Positions 51,290-59,977 of a stretch of 64,000 nucleotides of DNA are shown in pieces (position 1 is the first letter of the stretch; the number at the start of each line of letters is the position of its first letter). A model generated the notes under the pieces. The model saw only the letters and a list, made by a program, of their open reading frames with translations. It was not told where the DNA came from and did no database searches. The stretch is from Flavobacterium chungbukense (GTDB lineage Bacteria; Bacteroidota; Bacteroidia; Flavobacteriales; Flavobacteriaceae), in assembly GCF_020805785.1 (NCBI RefSeq), contig NZ_JAJGZV010000001.1, positions 558,001 through 622,000 on the forward strand, in the 5' to 3' direction. The position numbers and the translations under genes were made by a program.

Positions 51290-52552
51290 TTATTTACTGA
51301 AAAGTAAAAAAGCGATGATAAGCGTAATAATGATATTGAATAATTGTGCAATCAAGAAAGCGATGAAAGGTTTCTTGCTGTTATTTTGAAGCAAATCTTT
51401 AAAATTGGTTTCTAAACCAATGCTGGTAAAAGCCAATGCAAACCAAAGTCCTTGAAGGTTTTTTAGACTATCTTTTACTGCGTCGCGAGTTTCTGGCGCA
51501 ACGAAAAAAGAAAAAACAATTGAAGCGGCTATAAAACCTATAACGAATTTTGGAAAACGTTCCCAAATTACATTAAGCGTTGGTTTTGATTCTAAAGTTT
51601 CTCCAGATTTGTTGTGTGTGTATGTCCAATAAACAGAAATAGCAAAAGCGGCGATTCCCAATAATACATTTTGAGAAAACTTTACAATGGTACTAATTTT
51701 TAATGCCGTTTCGCCAACCAAAGTTCCAGAAGCAACCACAGCGCCAGAAGTATCAATACTTCCTCCGAGCCAAGCTCCCGTAACTTCTTCAGGGAAATTG
51801 AAATATTTAGCAATAATGGGCATAAAAATCATCATCGGAATTGCAGTTACCAAAACAATAGAAATTACATAAGATAATTTTTTAGAATCTCCTTTTATCG
51901 CGCCCGAAGTTGCAATCGCAGCAGAAACGCCACAAATGGAAACTGCACTAGAAATCATCATCGTTAATTCGTCGTCAACTTTTAATTTCTTGCAAAGCCA
52001 AAAAGCAAAATACCAAACGGATAAAACGACAATTAATGCCTGAATTAATCCTAAAGATCCGGCTTTTAGAATATCTGAAAAAATAACACTGGTCCCCAAT
52101 AAAACCAATCCGATTTTGACAAAAACTTCTGTAGAAAGGGCCAATCGAAACCAGTCGGGAAGTTTGAAAAAGTTTCCAATCGCTAAACCAATTAGTAAAC
52201 TAAAAATAACCGCTTCTAAATTGATGGATTTTATAGCTGAATTTCCTGCGAGAATTAACGCAATTAAGGTCAAAACATAAACTATTGGAAAAGTAAATAG
52301 AAAATATTTTACGGATTTTCCAATTAAAAAAGCGCCAAAAGTTCCAATAGAAATTAAATAGATAAATTGAATAAAAAGTATTTTAAGGTTATTAAAATCA
52401 AATACTTTCGCTGTTAAATCGGTAGAATTGGACCAGCTAAAAACTGGAACTTCGGGAAGAAAGATAAAAAGTGAAATTCCGATGATTATAAATCCGAGAA
52501 TTACAACGGTCCAGTCTTCGTGAATAGTAAATGGTTTGGGTTGAGTTGACAT
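51290..52552 (-). CDS. YeiH-family (PSE) membrane transporter
   Basis: 420 residues with about ten membrane spans. KSINLEAVIFSLLIGLAIGN, FVKIGLVLLGTSVIFSDILK and MMISSAVSICGVSAAIATSG are hallmarks of the UPF0324/YeiH putative sulfate exporter family, as is GGSIDTSGAVVASGTLVGET. It sits 36 nt upstream of one sulfatase and downstream of another. In this setting it may move sulfite, sulfate or a sulfonate (inference); the family name is not biochemically established. Confidence 0.88.
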   Translation of the reverse strand: MSTQPKPFTIHEDWTVVILGFIIIGISLFIFLPEVPVFSWSNSTDLTAKVFDFNNLKILFIQFIYLISIGTFGAFLIGKSVKYFLFTFPIVYVLTLIALILAGNSAIKSINLEAVIFSLLIGLAIGNFFKLPDWFRLALSTEVFVKIGLVLLGTSVIFSDILKAGSLGLIQALIVVLSVWYFAFWLCKKLKVDDELTMMISSAVSICGVSAAIATSGAIKGDSKKLSYVISIVLVTAIPMMIFMPIIAKYFNFPEEVTGAWLGGSIDTSGAVVASGTLVGETALKISTIVKFSQNVLLGIAAFAISVYWTYTHNKSGETLESKPTLNVIWERFPKFVIGFIAASIVFSFFVAPETRDAVKDSLKNLQGLWFALAFTSIGLETNFKDLLQNNSKKPFIAFLIAQLFNIIITLIIAFLLFSK

Positions 52553-52573
52553 TTGTTGTTTAATTAATGTTCT

Positions 52574-52728
52574 TATCCTAACAGGTTTTAAAAACCTGTT
52601 AGGTATGATTTTCAGGTTTCTAAATCACAACCAGTATGTAATGGATATTAGATCAAGGAAACTTTTTATTTTGATAGGGAATACTTTATAGCTAAATACC
52701 TAACAGGTTTTTAAAACCTGTTAGGATA
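52574..52728. repeat. MITE-like element with perfect 32-bp inverted ends
   Basis: The ends, 52574-52605 (beginning TATCCTAACAGGTTTTAAAA) and 52697-52728, are exact reverse complements; each end is itself a palindrome (CCTAACAGGTTT...AAACCTGTTAGG). The 91-nt interior carries no gene and includes TATGATTTTCAGG, shared with the element at 59858-59966. Confidence 0.85.
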
Positions 52729-52771
52729 TCTAAATTAGTTAAATCGATTATATATAATCGGTTTTGTATAA

Positions 52772-54391
52772 TTACAAATCGACAAAGTATTTTTGTTTGC
52801 CAAAATCGAATTCATAATATGTTAAATTAGGCCAAAGTGGTTTAATTAACCCTTTTTCCCAAGTTTGTAATGCGGTTTGTAATTCTTTTACTTTTTCAGG
52901 ATTTTTTGAAGCCAGATCGGTAGTTTCAGATTTGTCTTTGGCGAGATTATAAAGCCATGTTTCGTGTGTTTTTCCACTTACAATCAATTTCCAGTCGCCA
53001 CTTCGAATCGCTTTTGCATCGCCCGAACGCCAGAATAAATCTTTGTGTGCTTGTTTGTTTTCGTTTACGGTTTTAACTAAATCTACGCCGTCGTAAACTC
53101 TGTCTTTCGGCAAATCAGAACCAATTGCAGCAGCGATGGTAGAAAAAATATCCAAAGTACTCACAGGCGTTTTGTAAACGGTATGCGATTTTATTTTTCC
53201 TATCCACGAAAGTGCAAAAGGAACATTAATTCCGCCTTCAAAATGAGAAAATTTACCGCCTTTTAATGGCGCATTAGTTGTGGCAAAGGTGTAATCCGCA
53301 CCACCGTTGTCACTTGCAAAAAAGATTAAAGTATTTTCTTCAAGACCTTCTTTTTTTACTTTTTCACGGATTCTTCCAATCGCATCGTCAAGCGCGCTAA
53401 TCATCGCAAAATAGACACGTTTGTTTTCGTCTTTCACATTCGGGAAACGATCATAGTATTTTTTACGAACTTGAAATGGCGTATGCGGCGCATTAAACGG
53501 AACATATAATAAAAACGGTTTTGTTTTATTTTTATCAATAAAAGCTTCTGCCTCATCAGCAAATTTTTCTGTTAAATAGGCTTTTTCATCAATAATAGTA
53601 CTATCACGACGGATTTGTCCGATTCCGACGCGGCCTTTTCCCCAAATCATTTTATCGGTAAAATCTTTATGATGATGATTGATAATATCTGGATTGTTGT
53701 CTTCTGGCGCAAAAAGCGAGAACGCCTGATAAAATCCGTAATGATAATCGAAACCACGATCTAGAGGAAAAAATCCTTTGTTGTGTCCCAAATGCCATTT
53801 ACCAATTATACCAGTGCTGTACCCTTGACGTTTAGCCAAATCTGCAAAAGTGATTTCAGATTTTGGTAAACCTTGCGTTGCGATTGAAGCATCATTTGGA
53901 TATTCGATTTTATCATTTAATCTCCAATTATTGGTATTCATGATATATTTAAAAGCGTAATATTCTAAATTGTTTTTCGGATAACGATCGCCCGGCTGAT
54001 ATTCGTGCCCAAAACGTTCCTGATATCTTCCTGTAATCAATCCGGCTCTAGAAGGCGAACAAATAGAAGAGGAAACATAACCTTCTGTAAAAGTGACACC
54101 TGATGCCGCCAAAGAGTCGATTTGTGGAGTTGGAGTCGATTTTCCGCCGTAGAGCGAAATATCATATTTCCCTAAATCATCAGCCAGTAAAATGATAATA
54201 TTAGGCTTTTTTAATGAAGTTGCAGAAGTGTCTTTTTGAGCAAGAAAAGCAGCTTTTCCTGCTGCTAATTTTTCATCGGTTTTGACTAATGTTCCGTCGG
54301 TATTAATTGGCCAGAATAAAAAGGCTGCGAGAAGAACAAGCACGATTAAAATGGGAACAACAATTTTGGTTATTTTTTTATAGTTTGCCAT
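52772..54391 (-). CDS. Membrane-anchored sulfatase
   Basis: 539 residues. N-terminal anchor (about 9-28, IVVPILIVLVLLAAFLFW). Sulfatase motifs: IILLADDLGKYDISLYGGKS, CSPSRAGLITGRYQERFGHE with Cys111 as formylglycine precursor, IGKWHLGHNKGFFPLDRGFD, FFASDNGGADYTFATT. It carries the canonical CxPSR and GKWHLG signatures. Probably faces the periplasm. Located between the rhodanese-thioredoxin gene and YeiH. Confidence 0.93.
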   Translation of the reverse strand: MANYKKITKIVVPILIVLVLLAAFLFWPINTDGTLVKTDEKLAAGKAAFLAQKDTSATSLKKPNIIILLADDLGKYDISLYGGKSTPTPQIDSLAASGVTFTEGYVSSSICSPSRAGLITGRYQERFGHEYQPGDRYPKNNLEYYAFKYIMNTNNWRLNDKIEYPNDASIATQGLPKSEITFADLAKRQGYSTGIIGKWHLGHNKGFFPLDRGFDYHYGFYQAFSLFAPEDNNPDIINHHHKDFTDKMIWGKGRVGIGQIRRDSTIIDEKAYLTEKFADEAEAFIDKNKTKPFLLYVPFNAPHTPFQVRKKYYDRFPNVKDENKRVYFAMISALDDAIGRIREKVKKEGLEENTLIFFASDNGGADYTFATTNAPLKGGKFSHFEGGINVPFALSWIGKIKSHTVYKTPVSTLDIFSTIAAAIGSDLPKDRVYDGVDLVKTVNENKQAHKDLFWRSGDAKAIRSGDWKLIVSGKTHETWLYNLAKDKSETTDLASKNPEKVKELQTALQTWEKGLIKPLWPNLTYYEFDFGKQKYFVDL

Positions 54392-54450
54392 ATTTTGGTA
54401 GTAATCTTTTGAATTTTGGTTTTGCGTTTTTTAATTTTTTCATATACGGT

Positions 54451-54553
54451 TTGTCAGGCTGAGCGAAGTCGAAGCCCAAACAAGTAGCTCCGTAACGAAA
54501 ATTAATCTTTGTAGAGTTTCTAACGTGGGCTTCGACTTCGCTCAGCCTGACAA
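54451..54553. repeat. Perfect 28-bp inverted repeat
   Basis: Arms 54451-54478 (beginning TTGTCAGGCTGAGCGAAGTC) and 54526-54553 are exact reverse complements with a 47-nt centre. The same element occurs imperfectly at 8454-8519 and as a half at 7262-7284. Confidence 0.88.
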
Positions 54554-54586
54554 AATTGTATCCAACTTTGCTCTCAAATTACATTA

Positions 54587-55303
54587 TCATTTCGAAGCCA
54601 AAGCCACATCAACATCTTTTTTCAAATCGCCTAAACCGTCTTTTTTCAAAATAATTTTACCATTTTGATATAAAATCAAGGTAGGGAAAACTTTTATCTT
54701 TTTTAAGTCAGCAATAACTTGCGGACTGGTTTCTAAATCAATTTCTACGATTTTTAAATTTTCTCCATATTGTGTTCTGATGGTTTCTAAAACTGGTTTT
54801 ACTTTTGTACAAGCACCGCAATATTTAGAACCAATATCTACTAAAACAGTTTTATTATCGGCAACAATTTTATTGTATTCAGAAAGCGTTAATTTGCTTT
54901 TAGAATTGGTATAAAAAGGTTTTCCGTTTCCGATCCAGTTGGCAATTCCACCTTCTAAACTGTACGCTTCTTTAAAACCGCTTTTTAATAATTCGTCAGC
55001 TAACCAAACGCTTCTTCCTGCTCCAATTGAATAGGTAAAAACGGGTTTAGATTTGTCTAATTTGGCTACTTGTTTCGCGTAGTCTTTCGATTCTAAATTG
55101 AAATTTACAGCACCATTAATATGGTTTAAAGCGAATTCTTCTGGACCTCTGGCATCGATTATCTGTGGTTTTTTCTCCGCTTGAATTTTATTGTAAAAAA
55201 CATCCAATGAAACGGTATTTGAACTTTTATTTTGCGAAAAACCTATTACTGTAAAAAGCAAAATAAGTGCTGAAATGCTATTTTTTATGCTATTATTTTT
55301 CAT
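54587..55303 (-). CDS. Rhodanese-thioredoxin fusion protein, exported, rhodanese Cys replaced
   Basis: 238 residues: signal peptide (1-24), rhodanese domain (about 28-130; VSLDVFYNKIQAEKKPQIID, EEFALNHINGAVNFNL), thioredoxin domain (about 138-238) with redox motif GSKYCGACTKVKPVLETIRT, Cys162/Cys165, and VFPTLILYQNGKIILKKDG. The rhodanese loop reads VFTYSIGAGRSVWLA, with Ser92 where the catalytic Cys should be, so it likely binds but does not transfer sulfur through that residue. It may reduce or pass on sulfur species in the periplasm (inference). Confidence 0.88.
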   Translation of the reverse strand: MKNNSIKNSISALILLFTVIGFSQNKSSNTVSLDVFYNKIQAEKKPQIIDARGPEEFALNHINGAVNFNLESKDYAKQVAKLDKSKPVFTYSIGAGRSVWLADELLKSGFKEAYSLEGGIANWIGNGKPFYTNSKSKLTLSEYNKIVADNKTVLVDIGSKYCGACTKVKPVLETIRTQYGENLKIVEIDLETSPQVIADLKKIKVFPTLILYQNGKIILKKDGLGDLKKDVDVALASK

Positions 55304-55327
55304 GATGGAAAGGTTTTGATAAAAGCT

Positions 55328-55362
55328 GGCAGTGTATTCAACCTTAATTTGAATACACTGCC
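55328..55362 (-). terminator. Hairpin between the hydroxylase-family and rhodanese genes
   Basis: Perfect 14-bp arms GGCAGTGTATTCAA / TTGAATACACTGCC with a 7-nt loop, followed on the minus strand by AGCTTTT. It could attenuate transcription into the rhodanese-thioredoxin gene. Confidence 0.65.
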
Positions 55363-55392
55363 TACTTTATATTTTTAATATATTTTTTAAAA

Positions 55393-56460
55393 TTAAGCCT
55401 GCTCTAAAACTGGAGTCTGTTCTTCAGTCTGCACTGTGTTTTCTACAGGTTTGGCTTTTAATGGAAAAGCTAATACGCCTTCTGCAAGAGAACTTCCTTC
55501 TTTTTTAGATTTGAATATTGGCCACAAAAATTGAGCATACCATTCTTCTTGTTTGTATGATTTTGTTCCGTAAGATTCTGGGAATTTACGAGTGATTAAG
55601 CCTGTTCCAAAAATCATATCCCAAATAAAGAACATGTTTCCGAAGTTTCCTTTAAAGTGTCCAACACCGTCTCCGCTTGTGTCTGCGTGATGCGCATGGT
55701 GTGTTGCAGGAGTAGAAATTAATCTTTCTAAAACCCAAGCAATTGGATGTAAAACTTTGTATTTGTAGAAAGGTTTGTCCCAAGCAATACTAGAGTGCGC
55801 GCCCAAAGTGATGATGCTTTTAATTACTAAAACAAATAAAGCAGGTAATCCTAAACCTAAATAAGTTAAAGTTGCAGTTAAATAGATTTGTGAAAAGAAA
55901 ACGGTGTAAATAAAGTTTTGTCTAGAAGCCATTGCCATTCCCATGTAAGGAGCAGAGTGGTGTGTTCTGTGAAAACGCCATAAAAACGGAACTTGATGAT
56001 GTAATCTGTGGTACCAATATTGCGTTAAATCATCAGCAATTGCGATTAAGAAAAATCCTCCCCAAAATGGAACCCATGATAATGAATTTGCCGCATTTGG
56101 TAATAAATAAGGTAAAGCCGTTAAGCTGAAAAAAGCAATCACAGGTGGTAAAAGTAATTTTGGTGCTAAGAAACAAACAATATCAATTTTACGTTCTTCA
56201 CCAGTCCAATCATCATCGTATAATCCTGCCGCAAATTCTACAATTCCTAGTACAATTGTGAATACTATTAATCCCCAAGATCGGATATTAGCAAAAACGG
56301 GTTGCGCAAATTCTAACCAAGAAGGTAATGTCAAATGTGATTCGCTTACAGCTCCTCCAGTTAATTTAAAATAAAGGTAAATTGCCAATACTGGCAATGA
56401 ATAAATGAAGAAACTAATTGTTAAGTCTCTCGTTAATTTTTCTTTTTGAACTATTGCCAT
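55393..56460 (-). CDS. Sterol desaturase / fatty acid hydroxylase-family membrane protein
   Basis: 355 residues with about six membrane spans. The diiron histidine boxes HRLHHQ, HRTHHSAPYMGMAMASR and HAHHADTSGDGVGHFKGN are present, the signature of the fatty acid hydroxylase superfamily. The acidic, Gln-rich C-terminal tail is species-specific. Acts in the inner membrane on a lipid; substrate unknown. It is within the sulfatase run, 6 nt from the small membrane peptide gene, so one role may be making or modifying a sulfated or sulfonated lipid (inference). Confidence 0.85.
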   Translation of the reverse strand: MAIVQKEKLTRDLTISFFIYSLPVLAIYLYFKLTGGAVSESHLTLPSWLEFAQPVFANIRSWGLIVFTIVLGIVEFAAGLYDDDWTGEERKIDIVCFLAPKLLLPPVIAFFSLTALPYLLPNAANSLSWVPFWGGFFLIAIADDLTQYWYHRLHHQVPFLWRFHRTHHSAPYMGMAMASRQNFIYTVFFSQIYLTATLTYLGLGLPALFVLVIKSIITLGAHSSIAWDKPFYKYKVLHPIAWVLERLISTPATHHAHHADTSGDGVGHFKGNFGNMFFIWDMIFGTGLITRKFPESYGTKSYKQEEWYAQFLWPIFKSKKEGSSLAEGVLAFPLKAKPVENTVQTEEQTPVLEQA

Positions 56461-56466
56461 GATCTC

Positions 56467-56586
56467 TTATTTTAAAAATTGATTAATTATTGTTAAACCT
56501 CCAGCCAAAATAGCCAGCGGAACTAAAAATAGGATTATCCCAACGACAATCTTTTTTCCTATAATTTCATAATCTACTCGTTTCAT
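56467..56586 (-). CDS. Small membrane peptide, 39 residues, previously easy to miss
   Basis: ATG at 56586, stop at 56467. The product starts MKRVDYEIIGKKIVVGIILF and continues with LVPLAILAGGLTIINQFLK: a short basic N-terminus and a single ~27-residue hydrophobic helix, which predicts an inner-membrane peptide. It sits 6 nt upstream of the hydroxylase-family gene on the same strand, in the position of an operon partner. No homologue is known to me; the call rests on frame, context and hydrophobicity. Confidence 0.55.
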   Translation of the reverse strand: MKRVDYEIIGKKIVVGIILFLVPLAILAGGLTIINQFLK

Positions 56587-56698
56587 CTCTCTGATTTTTA
56601 ATAGTTAATGTAAAACTAAACAAAATATCTTTTAATTCTATGGATTTAGTAGGATTAAATTGTTTGAATTTTTAACTTTTTTGTTATAAATGATACTT

Positions 56699-57292
56699 TT
56701 ATTTTACTTTTTGAATGGTGGGAAGTGTTTCAGCTGTTAAATTTTCTCTAAGTTTTTCTGAAGGCAAATACAAACGAATGATTAAACTCGTTTTTTGAAC
56801 ATTGTTGATCGGAAGCCAGTTTTCTTTTTTCTCTGTTCCCGACAGATTGATTTTATAAGAAGTACTATCTGCTTCGTATTTAACGTCTTCCAAGTTGTAG
56901 CTGTATTTGTTGATTGGATTTTTAATTAAAAAACCGTTTTCATCATAAGCGGTAATGCTCCAGTATTTGGCGTCGAGTTTTTTACCGTTAATCACGTAAT
57001 CTGATTTTGGATCTAAAGCATTTCCTTCGCTGTCTGTACTTGTGCTTAAGTAAATTACTTCTTTTTTCGTCAAAGCGTAAGGACCGTAAACTGCAACCTG
57101 AGCAATTGTCAATAAATCGGCTGTGCTGAGGTCTTTGTATTTATCAACGGTCTTCCAGTTGCCAATCGTTCGCTGCGAGTCACTTTTTCCTGAATGGATA
57201 TTGTAAATACCAACTCCGCTTCCTAAAACTACAGCCAATAGAACTAAGCCTAGTCCGATTGCTATTTTCTTAATTTTTTGATTTAAAGCCAT
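56699..57292 (-). CDS. DUF1214 protein, membrane-anchored (split partner)
   Basis: 197 residues. N-terminal anchor (7-30), then a DUF1214 beta-rich domain: EGNALDPKSDYVINGKKLDA, KYWSITAYDENGFLIKNPIN, YSYNLEDVKYEADSTSYKIN and NWLPINNVQKTSLIIRLYLP. It matches the C-terminal half of the fused DUF1254/DUF1214 lipoprotein at 20500-21945. The partner half is 18 nt upstream. Exported by its anchor; function unknown. Confidence 0.82.
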   Translation of the reverse strand: MALNQKIKKIAIGLGLVLLAVVLGSGVGIYNIHSGKSDSQRTIGNWKTVDKYKDLSTADLLTIAQVAVYGPYALTKKEVIYLSTSTDSEGNALDPKSDYVINGKKLDAKYWSITAYDENGFLIKNPINKYSYNLEDVKYEADSTSYKINLSGTEKKENWLPINNVQKTSLIIRLYLPSEKLRENLTAETLPTIQKVK

Positions 57293-57310
57293 TTTGATTT
57301 GATTTTAAAA

Positions 57311-57862
57311 TTAATTCGATAACTTTTCTACCGTAACTCCATGCTGTAATTCTGCCAATGTCTTAACAGGATATGCTTTTGAAACCAAATAACGAAACAG
57401 AATCAATCCTTTTGTTGTCGGACTGTAAATGATTTTTTCTTTCGGAATATTTTTCAAAACTTCAGCAGTACTTCCTTCAGGAGCTAAATAATATTCAAAT
57501 TTTGCTTTTACTTTTTCTTCGTTTTCTACAAAATAATTGGTTGTGTTTTCCTGATAAGCAGAAATTGACCAATAAGTTGAATCGGGAACAATTCCAGAGA
57601 TTTTCAACACATTTTCTTTCAAATCATAATTGATTGTAGAATACAAGAAATCAGGATTTGGAAGCGGAATCACTCTGCTGTTTTCAGCATTTGGCTGCTC
57701 TCCGAATCTTGGTGTGTTCACATAACCCAAACTTTTTTCTGCAAATTTATTTTGAACGTAATACGGAACTGCCCATATCGTTAAGTAGTAAAAAGTCACT
57801 GCAATTACTACAAGGACTAAAGCAAAAATGCCTTTCTTGATAAGTGGTTTTGTTGCTGCCAT
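57311..57862 (-). CDS. DUF1254 protein, membrane-anchored (split partner)
   Basis: 183 residues. A hydrophobic anchor (about 10-32, ALVLVVIAVTFYYLTIWAVP) is followed by a DUF1254-like domain: NTPRFGEQPNAENSRVIPL, NPDFLYSTINYDLKENVLKI and SGIVPDSTYWSISAYQENTT. It corresponds to the N-terminal half of the fused protein at 20500-21945. The DUF1214 gene lies 18 nt downstream. Function unknown. Confidence 0.8.
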   Translation of the reverse strand: MAATKPLIKKGIFALVLVVIAVTFYYLTIWAVPYYVQNKFAEKSLGYVNTPRFGEQPNAENSRVIPLPNPDFLYSTINYDLKENVLKISGIVPDSTYWSISAYQENTTNYFVENEEKVKAKFEYYLAPEGSTAEVLKNIPKEKIIYSPTTKGLILFRYLVSKAYPVKTLAELQHGVTVEKLSN

Positions 57863-57878
57863 AGTTTACTTTTTTAAT

Positions 57879-57910
57879 ATCAGAGCTATTAATTATTTAA
57901 CAGCTCTGAT
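57879..57910. other. Hairpin between the sulfatase and DUF1254 genes
   Basis: Perfect 9-bp arms ATCAGAGCT / AGCTCTGAT. There is no T-run on the minus strand, so it is more likely an RNA processing or stability element than a terminator. Confidence 0.55.
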
Positions 57911-57917
57911 AATATTA

Positions 57918-59843
57918 TTATTTGTTTTTCTTATGAATGCGCTGTCTCAAAACATCTTGCCAATCTATTAGCGGATAAAGATTATTTTTCTTCGCTTGAT
58001 TGTCAAATTCGGCCTGAAGCTCTTTCAATTTTTCCGGGTATTTTTTAGCTAAATCGACTCTTTCGTTAAAGTCCGTATTTAGATTGTATAATTCCCAAAC
58101 GTCATTATCAAAATTACTTGGCTCGTCTTTTTTAGATAAAGCATCATTTTGAGTAATATCAATATAATCAGGATGATGCGGCGCCGAAGCTTTCCAGCCA
58201 TCTTTATAAAGTGATCTTGAACCAAAAATATAGTAATGCTGAATTTTATGTCTTGAAGGCGCTTTCGCATCAGCGTAAGAATAGGCTAGAGAAGTTCCTT
58301 GAATAGAATCCTGAGCTATTCCTCTGATGGTTTCTGGCGCTTTAATTCCGACCGTCTCTAAAGTGGTTGGCAGAATATCAATTACGTGTCCGTATTGGTT
58401 ACGAATTCCCGGCGTTTTAATTCCTTTTGGATAATAGATAATCAAAGGATTTCTTGTTCCTCCTTCAGAATGTGCATCTTGTTTTAAATTTCTAAACGGA
58501 GTATTTGCTGCCAAAGCCCATCCGTGCGGATAATTTTCTTTTGTTGCGGCTGGAGTTCCTAATAAATTAGTCTTAGCTAAATTAGATTTCAAAGACTCTT
58601 CTTTAATTTTTGGATCAGAAAGTTTTCTAAAAGATTCATCAATTAAACCAATTGAACTACCTTCTTTACTAGCTCCGTTATCTCCTAAAACAATATAGAA
58701 AATAGTATTATCCAACTGATTAATAGATTTCAGATGATCTACAATTCGGCTTACTTCATAATCAGTGTATTCTAGATATCCAGCGTATATTTCCATAAAC
58801 TGAGCATATAGTTTTTTCTCATCTGGAGATAAAGTACTCCAAGCAGGCACGTAAGAATCACGAATTGTCAGTTTTGCATCGGAAGGAATTAATCCTAATT
58901 TTTTCTGATTGGCAATTACTTTATCGCGATAAGCATCCCAACCATCATCAAATTTGCCTTTGTATTTATCGCTCCATTGTTTTTCTACTTGATGTGGAGA
59001 ATGTGTTGCTCCCGGCGCATAGTATAAAAAGAATGGTTTGTTTGGCGCCGCATGTTTCTGACGATCAATGTATTTGATTGCTTTATCTGTAATTAATTCG
59101 CTTAAATGTTTCCCTTTTAAATCGGTTACAAATTCGTTTTTAGACTTGTCTTTTTCGGCACCGTTTAGTTTTGTGCTTCCGTTTAACCAAGTTTGGTCTT
59201 CCACCAAATCAGGATTATATTGATCGGTTTGTGAACCTAAGAATCCGTAAAAATGTTCGAAACCTTTTCCAGTTGGCCATCTGTCAAACGGGCCTGCATC
59301 TGTAGCATCTTCGTCTGGAGTTACACCGTATTTTCCAACAGCAAAAGTGTTGTAACCGTTGTCACGCAAAATCTCTGCAATTGTTCCCGCCGAAGAAGGA
59401 AGTCTTCCATCCCAGCCAGGAAATCCTGCTGACATTGAAGTGTGAGAGAAACCTCCAACATGAACAGCGTGCGAATTACGCCCAGTCAATAAAGCAGAAC
59501 GTGTTGGCGCACAAATTGCTGTAGTGTGGAAGTTGGTGTAACGCAATCCATTATTGGCTAATTTTTCAAATGTTGGCGTATTGATTAATCCTCCAAAAGC
59601 GCTTGTTGCTCCAAAACCAACATCATCCAATAAAATCCAAACTACGTTTGGTGCGCCTTCTGGAGCTTTTGCTGGCTCAATCCAATATTCTTTAGAATCG
59701 GCTAAAGTTTTGCCCACAACACCTTTATAATTTGGATCAGGTTTTAACTGTCCAAAAACAAATTGTGCAAAAAGTAAAGCTGTAAACAAAAGACCTTTTT
59801 GCGGAGTTTTGAGATTTGGTATTTTATTTTTTATTTTTTTCAT
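57918..59843 (-). CDS. Exported sulfatase, atypical catalytic motif
   Basis: 641 residues. Signal-like N-terminus (KGLLFTALLFAQFVFGQ). Core: WILLDDVGFGATSAFGG, TAICAPTRSALLTGRNSHAV with Cys111 as formylglycine precursor, FAVGKYGVTPDEDATDAGPF where the usual GKWH is GKYG (Lys171, Gly173), and ILGDNGASKEGS-type FYIVLGDNGASKEG. The frame extends to 59873 by a TTG; the ATG at 59843 (MKKIKNKIPNLK) is chosen and brings its length into line with the 640-residue neighbour. Sulfate ester hydrolase of unknown substrate. Confidence 0.9.
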   Translation of the reverse strand: MKKIKNKIPNLKTPQKGLLFTALLFAQFVFGQLKPDPNYKGVVGKTLADSKEYWIEPAKAPEGAPNVVWILLDDVGFGATSAFGGLINTPTFEKLANNGLRYTNFHTTAICAPTRSALLTGRNSHAVHVGGFSHTSMSAGFPGWDGRLPSSAGTIAEILRDNGYNTFAVGKYGVTPDEDATDAGPFDRWPTGKGFEHFYGFLGSQTDQYNPDLVEDQTWLNGSTKLNGAEKDKSKNEFVTDLKGKHLSELITDKAIKYIDRQKHAAPNKPFFLYYAPGATHSPHQVEKQWSDKYKGKFDDGWDAYRDKVIANQKKLGLIPSDAKLTIRDSYVPAWSTLSPDEKKLYAQFMEIYAGYLEYTDYEVSRIVDHLKSINQLDNTIFYIVLGDNGASKEGSSIGLIDESFRKLSDPKIKEESLKSNLAKTNLLGTPAATKENYPHGWALAANTPFRNLKQDAHSEGGTRNPLIIYYPKGIKTPGIRNQYGHVIDILPTTLETVGIKAPETIRGIAQDSIQGTSLAYSYADAKAPSRHKIQHYYIFGSRSLYKDGWKASAPHHPDYIDITQNDALSKKDEPSNFDNDVWELYNLNTDFNERVDLAKKYPEKLKELQAEFDNQAKKNNLYPLIDWQDVLRQRIHKKNK

Positions 59844-59857
59844 CTTTATAAGTTTAT

Positions 59858-59966
59858 CCTGCAAGGTTTCCAAAACCTTGTAGGTATGATTTTCAAACCC
59901 TAGAAATCGTTAAAGATTTTTCTGGTTGGATATTTGAAACCTACAAGGTTTTGAAAACCTTGCAGG
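59858..59966. repeat. MITE-like element with palindromic ends
   Basis: The ends 59858-59884 and 59940-59966 (27 nt each) are reverse complements with one mismatch; each is a palindrome of the form CCTGCAAGG...CCTTGTAGG. The interior (TATGATTTTCA) resembles the element at 52574-52728. It lies between the two related sulfatase genes. Confidence 0.82.
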
Positions 59967-59977
59967 TTGTGTAATCA

